This document shows, piece by piece, positions 33,785-46,429 of a stretch of 64,000 bases of DNA. The number at the start of each line of letters is the position of its first letter. Position 1 is the stretch's first letter. Below the pieces are notes generated by a model, which did not search any database, was not told where the DNA came from, and saw only the letters and a list, made by a program, of their open reading frames with translations. The translations under genes and the position numbers were made by a program. Origin of the DNA: Stenopsyche tienmushanensis (lineage: Eukaryota; Arthropoda; Insecta; Trichoptera; Stenopsychidae); assembly GCA_008973525.1 (NCBI GenBank), contig WACJ01000187.1, positions 62,001 through 126,000 on the forward strand, in the 5' to 3' direction.

Positions 33785-35943
33785 CATGCATAGATCAATT
33801 TATTTGATGACAATAACAACTCGTCAAAAGTTAATTACTCCGATAAATTCTACCTTTTAAAAACAAATATTTACATTTTATTAATGTTGGCTTAGGGATA
33901 GTAATATCTGCCTCATCAAAAAAGCCATTATTTTGCATAGTACCCCTTTTTCATCGCATAATCCATGTCTCGATGAAAACTTGCTATAAAAGGGTAAGCT
34001 TCAAAATTTTGATTACTTTCAGGTTTCCTCAATACTGGTAGTATTATATATGAAATAGTTCGATACCAATATTTGAGCATCTAATTCTTATTCAATGATT
34101 CTCAGAAGCTGTAATTTTGATTCATTTTCAATAATATCTTTCGCGCTACCACACGGTTATGCGTACAAATTTTCATGGTATTTGATATACTTTCTCCGTT
34201 TACATCCAAATATGACATATGATATCATTAATGCATTAGATGCAAATCAATTGTACTGATAGTGTGGACCAGTTCAGACAAATTACATCTTATTCACTCC
34301 ACATTCACCGGGCAACATAAAAAATGCGATGTTTTATCTATTTGCAGTGTGCAATCAAATTGTAATTATGCACGTTTAAATTGATTATAAACGCTCGAGT
34401 GTCTTTCTAAAAAGAAAAATTTGGCATTTCGTATCTTGAATGGGATCAAAATGAATAGGGATCGTCTTGATTTATCAAAAAAGTCGATCGTGAGGCAGTG
34501 TGCTATTTTATCGACTTAATTTTATCATCGTTTTTATGATTTCGCCTACTGAGAGACGCTTCAAAAAATTACATATCATTAATATTGCGTCAAATTTTCT
34601 AAACATCTCATTATTCTTGTGCATGTTGCGAATAAAACAATTAATTAATTTGAAAGAAGACCCTATTACCATACAATCGAAATGGATACAGATGTAAAGA
34701 TAAAATATTGAAATGTTTATTTGTCATAATTATATTTTAAAAAAATCATACTGAATTGAACAGATATTTTATATAAATATATTTTTTATCTGAATGCATG
34801 ATATTTTCTCATTTTGAATGTTTCCAATTAGAAAATTTAATAAGCGATACACATGAAAAGATCTTGTCGTTTATGATTTTTTTGTATTGAATGTTATATC
34901 AGCACATTTTAATAATCATAATGTTTGATCGCACTTAGCATAATTTAATTAAGAAATAACCAATACTATCAATACAAACTCTGATATTACTCATACGCTT
35001 CATAGATTGTTTAATATTTAGATCTAAGGTCGTAGAACTTAAGTTGTAAAAAAACATATATATATAAGATATTTTGGAAAATTTTTACATTTGTAAAAAT
35101 ATTCGTATATTGTGTTAACAACGATAGCTTTAAATACATACGTATGCGATTTACAATTCACAGGCAAAATTTCAAATATAATGAATGTCAGATGATTAGA
35201 CCATTTTTCCAAGTAAAAATATCATTTCTGGGATTGTTGTTGGTCTGCTTTGTGTCTGATGTCGTTATGTTGATTATATCACAAGTGTCATAGTCATCAT
35301 CATCAGCATGATGAGTTCTACTAATACAAAAGCTTTTCTATCTCGCTTGCATTCATATTTACTCCAAAAATATTCTCATATAACATGACTTTATATGCTG
35401 AAATCTTTCTAATTTCTCATACATCTTTCGACCGTTCGACCAGTCACATAACCTGTCGTTCAACTTAAGATCGCATTTTATTATATCTTAGGTATTACGT
35501 TTTTTTGACAATATTTGCATGTTTTTTCTATACTTTATGGTTCGCCAACTTTCAAATTCGATCCGAATTTCACAAAAATACAATACAAAATATCATCATC
35601 TTTGAAAAGTTTATAGTATTTATCGTTTATGGCCCTTTTTTGTTTGCATTATAATTTTATATCGGCCTTTAACGTGTTAAAACAGAAAGGAACAATATTA
35701 ACCTTTCCAACAATACACACCCAATTTTTTTAATTTTTTTTTGTATACATCGATTTTTTAGGTGCATTGACGATCACCTGTGGACAAAAATGTGTTTTCA
35801 CCCTTCTACTTTACACAAATATTGTATTAGAATATTTGCAAAGTAAATAATATTTTAAGCAGCATTTATGCGTTCAAGTCTGAATTCGAAGAAGGAAAAA
35901 CGTTACCACAAACTAGAATATGACAGTCAATGAATTAGACGAA
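33785..35943. other. AT-rich intergenic DNA between two Helitron-like copies
   Basis: No gene recognised. A 65-codon frame at 34,500-34,697 has no motif. Contains AT microsatellite-like segments (atatatatataa near 35,055). Confidence 0.4.
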
Positions 35944-36258
35944 TCTGATACATAAAAACCAATGTTTGTTTGTTCGTATTTAATGCGCTGCCATACCGAT
36001 CGTCCGATTGCGATAAAACTTTGTCAACATGTTGTTTACACTTGCGGAAATAATATAAGCATAGTAAAAATATGGTTTGTGTACGCAATTTGCTATGCGA
36101 GACGTTAAGTGTGTGCACTATGTTGGCGCATATTGGTCTGGTGGTTGCTAAGATAAATAAAGCACTACAACCGTCGATTTGCTATGTATTTGTCAAGTGT
36201 CCGGTCTTCGGTGGACTATAACCGTGTGGCGGTAACCCACAAACGTCATCATTTTAAT
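35944..36258 (+). mobile_element. Helitron-like non-autonomous element, copy 2
   Basis: Starts TCTGATACATAAAAACCAAT then GTTTGTTTGTTCG and parallels copy 1 throughout. It has two extra internal segments (tttgctatgcgagacgttaa, ataaataaagcactaca) that copy 1 lacks. The shared end is gtcatcattttaatta. Copies lie 2.2 kb apart in the same orientation. Confidence 0.6.
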
Positions 36259-36418
36259 TAGTACTTATGTGTTTATGTTTAAAAAAATTAAATGAATAAT
36301 TGAACTCTTGCATAATTGGGCGAGCTTTGCAATGCCCAATATTGCAAGAATTGAATATTTGAAATTGAAAATTGATGAATAACGAAATAAACTCCAAGAT
36401 TCAACTCCAATAATCTAT

Positions 36419-36859
36419 TCAACAGCTCTGATAATCGGTGCTTTCATGGTCTGAAAAATATATAAGAGAAGAAATCATTATCTCAGACGCAATCAACAGA
36501 CAAGTCGACAGCACTAATAAAGCCAGAATTTGGCTACCAATTTTATCGAAAATTAAAGCACCAATAACCAAGCAAAAAAAACTGAAAGTGAAAACAATCT
36601 CTAACGAGACGACGGCAATGCATGGCTCAACATCGCGCATTGACAGCACTGGACGAAGGATACTCACAGGGAGCATCACCAAGGCGTCGGGAGTTATTCC
36701 GCGTCCATGGACCCGACAGGAGACTCGAAATATCGAAAAGAGGCACATTTTAATTCTTAATTTACCTCTCATATAATTACTAAGCGCGATCGTATACTCT
36801 TTTTTAGCGTAATCAAAACATAAAAACTTTCTTTCTTTGTGTCGTCTTGAAAAGGTCAC
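36419..36859 (-). CDS. Unidentified 146-codon open frame with hydrophobic segments
   Basis: One of the two longest open frames in the window not explained by a recognised gene or element. The encoded protein has two clear hydrophobic stretches: VVSLEIVFTFSFFCLVIGAL and ILALLVLSTCLLIASEIMIS. The middle part PVLSMRDVEPCIAVV...LVIGALIFDKIG faintly resembles the segment before the last membrane span of organic anion transporter polypeptides (R-x-V-x-x-D ... I-x-P-x-FG-x-x-D). The match is weak and key residues (the IDSTC motif) are missing. Composition here is less AT-rich than the flanks. A splice donor-like GTGAGTAT occurs within. It may be an exon of a membrane protein, a relic, or chance. Confidence 0.22.
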   Translation of the reverse strand: MTFSRRHKERKFLCFDYAKKEYTIALSNYMRGKLRIKMCLFSIFRVSCRVHGRGITPDALVMLPVSILRPVLSMRDVEPCIAVVSLEIVFTFSFFCLVIGALIFDKIGSQILALLVLSTCLLIASEIMISSLIYFSDHESTDYQSC

Positions 36860-38442
36860 TCGTTCCAGTCTATAAACCCGGCTTAAGCATGATAAAGCTA
36901 ATTGAAGTGTTCTTTGGGATGTTTATAAAATAGCCTATTTTTAATTTCTACAACCCATTGAAAAAAATTAAAAAATGGTTTACGTTTCGATACCCATAAT
37001 CCATATTTTCTAACTCCATGGAAGTAAGGTTTCCACGCATAAATTTATGTAATTTCTACATGTCTAATTTTCGACAAAATATTTTAACAGCATACAAAAG
37101 GCAGCTTATCATACCGGTAGTATTTTTTTATCGCGATCTAAGTGCCATTGTAGAATACATATGGTGTTTTATGGAGTCGTTATGGACCTCGTCAGAGACT
37201 TTGACAACAATGACATAACAAAGTTGAAGACTCCACGCCCAATTTCATCACAGTGTGCGAATAATGACCTGAACAACTGTCATCGAGGACCTGCATAAAT
37301 AAAATAAATCGTCACTATTTGCATACAATCACTGGAATGATTTTAAATCACACGTTTGAATTCATACGGGCGTTTTGGGATAGTACGCAAATAAGAAACT
37401 ACTATCACCGCAGCGAATTCATAACAGTCTTGTTTTTGATATTTTATTACTATTTGCAATCTTATACATTCTCCTTTCTTGGCGTCGACAAAAAGCATTT
37501 AATTCAAATACCCCCGCAATTACGAAAAACCAAGCACCGCTCGAGATTGTATCCAAGTTGAACGATTCGAAGCAGAATTCTGCTTATTTTGACCATGGAA
37601 CGAAAGTGAAATGAATCATCAAGACGCAACAATTTCGTATGATTAAATATGCAGAAATGAATTATTTCTAGCAATCGATTCTCGAATATCTCTAATTAGT
37701 ACAAAATAAAACAACCTGATATAGATTGGTTATAAAAAATAAAATAAGCGATTTCACGAACCTCATCAAAACTAATGCTAAGTAATTCATCTTGCGGAAA
37801 TGCATTGTAAAAACGCATTTTTTTTCAAAATATCCCTTACATTAAGATTGTTCAAATATGCAATTGGATGCAATTTATTTTTTTAATAAATTCAGTACTT
37901 TTACATCCGGCAATTTTCATTTTTGCATGATTAAAAATATTTATTCCAAACGCAATACTTTCCATACGCTCTTCCAAAATGAAAAAAAACACACTACAAC
38001 CATCCGCATTTATTAACATTATGAAAGATACTATATTGTATTTTGCATGCCAGTAAAATAAAAACAGAATACTGAAGAGTCACGGTGGAATAAATTCAGA
38101 AAAACAGCATTGAAAATTTGTATCGTTCCTTTTCTTAAAACTCTGGAATTCATGTTTTCACAATTTTTTTTTCTTGACAAACAACCAATTTAATTCGCTT
38201 AAAAAAAATATTTCAATGGCATAAAAAAAAATATTTTTGTATTATATCGCAATATACAAGCATTAATAAATTAAGAAATATCCTGTATTCTACAACCTGA
38301 TTTGGTGACAAGTTTGGTGGAAAATGTATGTGGAAAACGATCACTTTGATCTAAAAACATAAAAAAGATGTAGACATGCCCGAACAATTGAAGATATAAT
38401 TATTTCTCTATATATTTTAATTTTGGCTATAAATCAATGATA
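36860..38442. other. Intergenic DNA, no supported feature
   Basis: A slightly GC-richer patch at about 37,130-37,300 (tggacctcgtcagagacttt) is unexplained. The rest is AT-rich without recognisable features. Confidence 0.4.
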
Positions 38443-39160
38443 TAACATATCACTCAATAAGTTCGTAGGATGACATATATTTGACGATACTATTGACAAA
38501 TTCAAATGTAGACCTTCAAATAATAAGTATCAAAAATTCATAGCAGTTTGACGTTTAATTCTTAAGGTACAGAGGTTTTAGTGAGATTACTTTTGTAAAT
38601 TCAAACATTGAAAAAATCTGAATTTTGTGTGTTGATAAAGCATTCGTACTCTATTCCGTTGTAATTCCGTAATAGTTTTGGGCGATCGAAAACTAAAATT
38701 ACATGAGATGAGATACCATCAATATCGAATATTATATGACGTTATTGGTGCGTTTGATGGAAGGAATTGCGAAAAAACGACCCCAAATGAAGAAGAAAAA
38801 TGCGCTCTTTCACCGAGACATTGTACCATGTCACAAATCGTTCACAACAATGGCAAAATTACATGAATTTGCACTTTGAATTTCTTCTCCGTCTACTGCT
38901 ATCTCTGTATTTAATCACAGTGACTACTACCTGTTTACATACCCAAAAAGAATACTGAAGAATGAAAAAGCTTATTTTGAGTCCAGAGATAAATCGTTCT
39001 ACAAAAAGGCAACGAAGTGTTAGATAAGCGTTGGATTAAATGAATCACTCTTGAAGGACAATATGCTGATATGCTAAATAAAGTCGTTGCTTTATTTTGT
39101 TGTTAATTTAAAAAGTTGTTGTTTTATAGTCATCCTACGAACTTATTGAGTGAATTGTTA
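38443..39160 (+). mobile_element. Mariner-like element, internally deleted (family C)
   Basis: Ends TAACATATCACTCAATAAGT then TCGTAGGATGAC and the complement at 39,129-39,160 are near-perfect inverted repeats (about 30 bp) flanked by TA. A plus-strand transposase relic reads EGIAKKRPQMKKKNALFHRD, then IVPCHKSFTTMAKLHE (a version of the catalytic HQDNAPCH block with the DN changed to DI). Then come SDYYLFTYPKRIL and KAYFESRDKSFYKKA, ending near the K-x-C-x-x-LEG motif. The N-terminal half is missing and frames are broken. Length is 718 bp. It is the source family of the MITE at 22,336-22,461. Confidence 0.9.
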
Positions 39161-39162
39161 TA

Positions 39163-41509
39163 TGATGCTTGTTTGAAAATACGTGCATATCTCTGTGTAC
39201 AAAATTCTGCTTTAAAGTTAAATTTAAACATTAAAGTATCAACCATTTAAATACTTGTTTTGTTCTTCGTTCTTGTGGTATTGACTAGAAAAATTGTGGA
39301 TCAATCGTCTGATTCTTCTTTATTGTTCTTAATCTTCTTTGCATCATTGATCGGTAACTTTTCAACCATTATTCAAGATCCTACTGGAACTGATTGATGT
39401 TTTCATCCAATAGCACCTTTTCTGGGTTTATCTTTCAACTCAAAACGATCACTTTCATTTCAATTTAAATTGAAACATTTATAGTATTGCAAACGATTAA
39501 GAAGAGTTCTACTTGGCTCTATAACTCAATTAATAAAAAATGTAATAAAACGGTGAGATAAAAGATAAATAAGACTGGAAACTTATGCTCCACCTTAATA
39601 CAATTTCAAACAAATCCTATATTATTTGCCTGTATTTGTCGTTGAGTTGCAAATGAAATGGTGTTCATCTGAAAGACAATGTATAAAGTAGAATTTAAGT
39701 CCAATTAAAAATCACTGGACATATAGAAAAACAGGGCATCAAAAAGGTAACGAATCGTAACTACCGATTACCAAGTTGTGCTTCTTAATGGCCGGCCTGT
39801 CTCAGTTCAATCCCAATTGGAAAATGGTTCTATTTATTGCTTTATTCCTAAAGTTGTTCCACGTGTTGTTGAAATAATAGCTTCTTGTCATGGTCTCTGA
39901 GCACTGCATTTAAGTTGCCATGCGCTCACAATATTTTTATCAGCGAATATATTTCTTTAAATTTTAGGATAGATCTATATAGAAAACAAAATGGAGTGAT
40001 ACTTTGGTTAATCAAAGTATTTTTCACAGATGAACTGTATAAAGATATGAAAACTAATCACAATCCCAAAGATGACGAAAAGTCAACAGATCAACTATTA
40101 TTTGAAAATTTGAATCATTTTTTCTCAGGCTATACTCCATGGACCATAAAAGATAAAATTCCATCAGGGCTATGAATTATTCTTTGCATGTCCCACCATA
40201 AGCACAAAATTGGGCATTGAAATTGACTTTTTTGCTTATCCTACCCCATAACACCCATCCTATTCGTTTTGTCGATGAGTTTTAAATGTGTTTGCATCGT
40301 GGTCCATGAGGATCCCAGTCTTTGCTATAACTCCTCAATTGTTTGCCGTGAATCTGACCCGATTAGGGATTTTAGTTCATTGTTATCAAAAATCAAAGAT
40401 ACTCCCATTCTCGGTTCATCCTTTAAGCTTCTATTGTCCGATTTAAATTTCTGGAACCAATATTGGCATCTGCGGATTGTTACCACTTCACCATAAATAT
40501 TTGTGAGTGTTTAACTAGTTTTTGTGGCGTTCCAACCCAAATAAATCCTTCATTAGTTTCGGATCTAGAAATTATACCATCAACAATTAAAAAAAATTGT
40601 TACATAAAAATAATGTTTAATAAAGATATTTACGTCCCTATGTCTGGATACAAACTGAACTCAAACATAAGATCTCAAAATGTTCGATTACTTTCGGGTC
40701 CCCAAATATCTGGACAGTTTTAATCTTAATTAAGATCATTTCATAAGTCCAAATCAAATTAATGCCAAAAATTTTATGGACCGCTTGAGCGTAAATTAAA
40801 TGCCGTTTGTATAAATTTAGCATGCAAACATTTTTATATGAACTCTATGAATCCATATTTTAGATAGAACCCCACGGTTGGAGGGAGACGACCGTAATTA
40901 TATCCTTATAACATATCAAAATTTCAACGAATGTATTTTAATAAGCTGATCAAAATACACATTGACGTTGTTCTATTAAGATTTCATTAAAAATGTTCGC
41001 TTATTATGTGTCTCGATGCAAAAAGTTGGCGTTCATAATTACACCATTGACTGGCTTGATTATACAGCATTATAATTTCATATTATATCTCGTTGAAGAC
41101 TTAAATGAGACGCAACTTGAATGGAACAATCCACAGTTGAGCACACCACTGCTGCGGCAGAATCGTCCTTTCTAAAAGATTGTGGTTTATTTTTTCGCTC
41201 TCTTCTGGATTCCCCAAAAAAACGAATGTTATCAAGTGACCGTGGCAGGTGACAGCAATGGCAATGGCCGCGACTGTATGTTACGGCCACTACAGGAGAT
41301 GGTAGACCAGCGAGAAAGTGCTCTCCATCATTGTTACATTTTTATTTTGTTTTACATCTTATACATTATAGCTCGGAATCAAACATCCAGTGTAGCATTT
41401 GGAGCTCTAGGCGAAGTATTCTTACAAGGCAGTGCCTCTCAATCTGGACAAAACACTTATAACCATAATAGTATTTGATACTAATTTCATTCAAATCGAT
41501 AATCAAAAT
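39163..41509. other. Intergenic DNA with unidentified open frames
   Basis: Plus-strand frames of 96, 75 and 86 codons overlap between 39,885 and 40,723. The stretch just before (39,770-39,900) reads VVLLNGRPVSVQSQLENGSI in one frame. None is recognised. A GC-richer fragment at 41,110-41,320 (ggcaggtgacagcaatggca) looks foreign to its surroundings, perhaps part of an LTR or other retroelement, but cannot be classified. Confidence 0.3.
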
Positions 41510-41630
41510 CAAGGCTTTGAACTAGAACTGAACTGAAAATCTGTAAAACCATTATTTTTCTCGGAACGAAGACCGGAACTGAACCGGTTCGAAAATATCG
41601 TTAATTTTCGGTTCAGTACATCTCTTATGC
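41510..41630 (+). mobile_element. Truncated end of the GGTTCGAA hAT-like family
   Basis: caaggctttgaactagaact then gaactgaaaatctg, followed by ggaactgaaccggttcgaaa and tcggttcag, matches the terminal and subterminal sequence of the elements at 15,462 and 25,403. The opposite end is not seen. Confidence 0.55.
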
Positions 41631-42253
41631 CAAAAATAATTTTCTTCTCATCATATAGAATTCTTGAAGAACTTTTACTTATGTACTTTAACCTGGGACT
41701 CAAACTTCTAGCCAATAATTGAAGATCATGCAACTTTGAATATTGAGCGAATGAAAAGGTGAAAGTTTGATAGAAGATGAGCCTGGTGCAAAACTCTGAT
41801 TAAAATATTTAAAACAACATTGATAACATCGCTTTTATTTCAGCTAGAAACTGTTCTTACACGGAACTGTTAAACTTCTCCAAATTGTCCTTTGGTACAG
41901 TACTTCGCAATCAAAGCAAAGATGATTCTAGATATGCACAGGTGCAATTTTTCCTTAACAAAAATATAAATCAAATAATTTATTTGTGTTATAAAATACT
42001 TTGGAAAGACATAGAAGCAATACATAAGTATAGCTTCTTTTACTAAATCTATTCAACTTTTTGGTAACTGAATCGGCATCCAAGAATACATCATATAATC
42101 TTGAACTGCTAGTCCAAGGACAGATCGAGTCTTCTGAAACATTTAAATCATACTCGAAAACAGAGACAATTTCTATCATTATCAGTCACAATTTCTGAAA
42201 AGGCCTTAGAAGCTAATTACTGTATAGCAAGATTTATTGCACTTTTGAAAACA
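41631..42253. other. Intergenic DNA, no supported feature
   Basis: AT-rich; no recognised feature. Confidence 0.4.
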
Positions 42254-43640
42254 TTTTTTTTTCTGTGTAAGACACCTTGGGGCTTGATCCCAGGGTAGTG
42301 TCAGATTCCTACTGACTAAATCCCTCCCTTGCCCTTCTCTATCCCATCCGTATTGTTTAGTCACATTGCTTCAGATGGACAGGTAGTCTGGTCCTGTGTT
42401 TGACCCTATTCTAGAACTAGAGACCCGCTCTGCGCCTCTCTCTCTCTCACACACTGCCCTCTTTGGCGCTCATGATTTTTTCAACGTAATCTTGCCAAAG
42501 GTCCCAGTTCTTCTTGCTCACCATCATGCTGTGGACCATGTTCTCAACGTTGAGCTCAGCTACCGTGATGCTCGTTTCAACGTGTTCCTCTGGGGTGTCC
42601 AAACAATCATCGATGGTCTGTTTCGCATCATCGACTTCCGCTTGACAGTTGTGGCACCTCGCGGAAACATTCATGTCCTGTGAGCACTTGCGTCAAATGG
42701 TAGGTCGCTTCTCCATGTTTTCGGACCCTCCACCGACTTACGACCGGGATAAGTCCATCTTCCCTTGCTGGACTAATCCCATCTCTGTTGACAGGCTTCT
42801 CTCAGTTTCTGGTTGTGTTCGCTGCGATTTTTGGGATCTTCGTAGTTCAAGGTCCTTTTTTGTCAGGAGGTCCAGCGGGGGAATTTAAGCGATCACGATC
42901 ACTGCGTCTTCGGATACTATTCTACATGCTGTAGTGACACGGAGCGCTCCCTGCCGTCAGACCCTGATCAGCTTCTTTTTATAGCTCTCATGCTTGAGTG
43001 ACTCATGTCATATTGGGGCACCGTACAGAAGGATAGAGTGTATTACCTCATTTATAATTCGTCTTCTGCACGGTTTTGGACCTCCAGTATTGGGCATGAG
43101 CCATCCGAGTTCGCTGGCTACCTTCTGCGCCTTCTGCGTAGCTGCTTCTATATGCTTGCTGAAGGTCAGCATGTTGTCTATGAGGATTCCAAGGTATCTC
43201 AGCGTTTTACTGTACTCCACCTCGTGTCCGTTGACAACAAGCTGTTCGACTCTCGGTCTTCGCATTCTCCTGCAGAACATTGCCTCCGTTTTCTCTGCTG
43301 CCAGCTACAAACGTTGATTTTGATGAAGGCTTCGTTCCTTGTCGCCGAGCTGTCACCAGCAGTACAACATCATCCGAGAAGGCAATGAGTTCTGCTCCCT
43401 CCGGCATATTTTTCTCGAGCAGGATGTTGTAGTTGACATTCCACAGGATGGGTCCCAGCACGGATCCCTACGGAACGTCCATCTCCAGTTCTTATGTTGT
43501 GTTGGTCTCGTTGTGGTGGACACGCCCGGTCTTTGAAATAATCACTGACGAAGCTAAGGCACTCACTTTTGAAAACAACCACATACAAACATTGCAATCG
43601 TTGAAAATGCTTTTTCCAAATCCCTTTCCGACCCCCTAAG
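42254..43640 (-). mobile_element. R1-type LINE fragment with RT catalytic region, Cys motif and 3' tail
   Basis: Minus strand, 5' to 3': LSFVSDYFKDR (about 43,560), then the VP-stop-GSVLGPILWN block (an in-frame TAG replaces the usual Q), then EGAELIAFSDDVVLLV carrying the catalytic x-DD. Next are VEYSKTLRYLGILIDNMLTF, KHIEAATQKAQKVASELG and NTGGPKPCRRRIINE. After frame changes come ALRVTTACRIVSEDAVIV and ATYHLTQVLTGHECF, and then the C-terminal Cys/His motif CHNCQAEVDDAKQTIDDCLD. The 3' untranslated part ends in nine A (T run 42,254-42,262 on the plus strand). Motif order and the LTQ-x-L-x-GH-x-CF block fit the R1/TRAS group. It is related to the 11,530-12,159 copy. Several frame breaks make it inactive. 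Confidence 0.88.
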
Positions 43641-43739
43641 CCAGTTTAAACAATTCTAAGTTCTTAATGAGTAATTTCTATATATAACAGTTTTGAATTA
43701 TTAAAACCGGTTGGAACAATTACTACAGACGTTTTTATC

Positions 43740-44010
43740 GATAATTGCACTGATTAAATTAGTGAAAGGGAGTAAGTCTTCACCACGACAATGTACGCTC
43801 TCATAAAGCAAGAATGACCAATGAAAAAATCAGGACTGGAAGGTTTTGCTGCACTTTCCATATTCACCAGATATTTTTCCTTCTGATTACTTCATTTTTA
43901 AATATTTTGAGCATTGTAACATAACTAAAGTTGAAAACCAGTTAAAAAAGAGTATTTTGTATCCAAACCAAATATTTTCAAATTATTTATAAATGCGTGA
44001 TTTCTTTTTG
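43740..44010 (+). mobile_element. Mariner transposase C-terminal fragment
   Basis: Two plus frames together read HDNVRSHKARMTNEKI (43,790-43,835), then KVLLHFPYSPDIFPSDYFIF then KYFEHCNITKVENQLKK. This is the mariner HDNA-x-x-H ... HPPYSPDLAPSDY-x-LF block that carries the second and third catalytic aspartates. One frame change separates the pieces. No terminal repeat was found. Confidence 0.7.
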
Positions 44011-46427
44011 GTACACCTAATATATTCATCGCTGTTGACCTTCACATTGACAGATGTATTCTCCATTTTCTAACAAATGCATCCCCATATTATTGTGCTT
44101 CCTCCTCCTTTCTTTGATGTAAGAACAATACAAACCTGATAATATTCTTCTCTAGCACTATGCCAGACTAAACTATATTATACCAGAAACTACAGAAATC
44201 TTATGCGATATTCGAATATTGTTATGAGTAAAATAAAAATACCAAATATTTGTATTTTATAATGCCCTATCTTCTTATAATAAAAGTTGGAGTTCAAGTC
44301 CTATGAAAAAAATAATACAGATGAGATTAGTAAAGTCGTACAGGGTTGCCTATATGTGATTAAAAATATGATAATATCGCTACTCATACATCCTCTCCAG
44401 CCTTATATTCCAATTTAAATACTCCTGATCCAAACTTAATCACATATAATAAATAATTGTATAAGAATCAGATAATACATTGTCGGATCAAATTATTTTC
44501 GCCCAATTCCTAAGGCTCCAATTTTTATGTTCCAAAGTTTTGACCGATTTGTTTATTTGCTTTTGAAAGTGCTGGTCTGTTTCTAACCAAACAACCTTTG
44601 TATCAACCTCTGTTAATCGATTTCTAAAAGTTCTTTATGTATAGGTCCGACAGTGAACATGGATAATGTCAATCTATTTTTTTTTATCGATTTATAAGAT
44701 AACTACCGGTTCAACTTCATGATCAGACTAATATTGAAAATGTTATAGAATTGTCACTGAAAGGAAATATCTATCTGTTATGTATATCTGAATATGCACT
44801 CCTACTGACTTATTGATCGATTCGTTCGGCATCCTATTACTAAGTCTACCAAATATAGCTAAGGTCGGCTCAAGAAAATGCAGAAAGAAGACGACTTTCC
44901 TTGGCCAAGACTCACAACTTACTCTTTCGCTTCTCATAGACGCTGAATCTATCACCCCCCCCCCCCTCCAAGTTTATACTTTTACTGGTAAGAAGGACCA
45001 CAATCTCTGCACACAAGGTGGCTGCCATTATCTGATAATAAATAGTGGTTTGTGATGTTTGATTGAAATTGGTCATACAGTTTAAAGAAATACTTCAGAA
45101 TATACGGAATTTGGTGTAACATAAATTCATCAATATTCAACTAATGCCAACATTATTTTCTGTTGTCATAAAACACATTTTTGACAGAGAACATGTAGTT
45201 GGTATAATGACTAAAGCTACGTTGTTGTTGCACTAGCAAACACCCGCAAGTGACTCATTATCTGACCATATCCCAATTCGTGCGGCACTCATTTCATTCC
45301 TAGATTAACTATCAAATATAAAGCATTTACTATTATATACACCAGGAAATGTTTTCTATTAAACTTGTCAAATATCTACCATCATAAAGCTAGTTGGTCA
45401 AATTTTTAAATTCAGTACCTTTTGTGCTTCAACTTATTCTTAATATTTCTAGCTTTTATAATAGTATCGAATAGGATATCAAAATTTGAATTGCGATAGT
45501 AAAGTTGTTGATTTCTGCTATTTTTATCCTCAATAAACATGAAACGATTGAAGATACAATCAGATAACAAGTTGAATAGGCATTTGCCCTGCAGTGGACA
45601 TTCATTGGATGATGATACTTATCTAAATTCTTACCCAACATATTTATTTTATTCGATTTAAATATTTTTATAAAAAATATGATAAAATAAATTAAAACAT
45701 CCATTTGTCGACAATAGTGCAGATATTCGAATGCAACGAGTTACAAATGTACCACGTAACATCTCTCTAATGATTTCCTACGTGATTTAAAGAGCTCTAC
45801 ATCAACTACAACATAATAGAATACCAATTTAAAAGTATCAATGTGAATATACTTAATGACACGCGATTGGTTATCGCTTGAAAGGATTGCATTAAAAAGT
45901 CTCGACAGTTCCTGCGGCACTAGCTCACGCGATGTAAAAAAGAGACTAAATTAATTTTTCGCCAATCTGCAATTATATAATACAAATATACATCCACAAT
46001 AAGTATATCACCTATTGCATCAGGGTGAAATACCGTCATTATGGTGGTGCAATCGTTTCTTTTTTCGGGACACTCGTAGATGAATTTGTGCATTGCATAA
46101 GTGATCTTATTATAAAAATGCGTATCGAATCAATATACATTTGTTGTTACGTAAATATAATTAGTAAATTAATTCATGGAATCAGCATGATAGCTATATT
46201 ACGTACGCAATGATCTCATTGCATCCATCTGTCATCACAATTATAAAATTAATTCAAATAAAATAGTATATCATTCAATACGTCATATGGAAATATGTAC
46301 AAAGAATCAATCATTATTTGGACCACTAGGTGGTTAAGAAAACATATGTATATCAAACATCTAAATACAAAATCTCTAACTTAAAAATTGAGCAAGCTCA
46401 TTAAAAAATTAAAAAAGATCAGATCAA
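44011..46427. other. AT-rich intergenic DNA
   Basis: No gene recognised. A run of 12 C (44,955-44,966) is notable in such AT-rich sequence. Scattered frames of 70-82 codons have no motif. Confidence 0.4.
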
Positions 46428-46429
46428 TA

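Noticed and set aside
36419..36859. Calling this frame an organic anion transporter exon
   Set aside because: Only a vague pattern is shared and the signature D-x-x-C-W part is missing, so no product is assigned.
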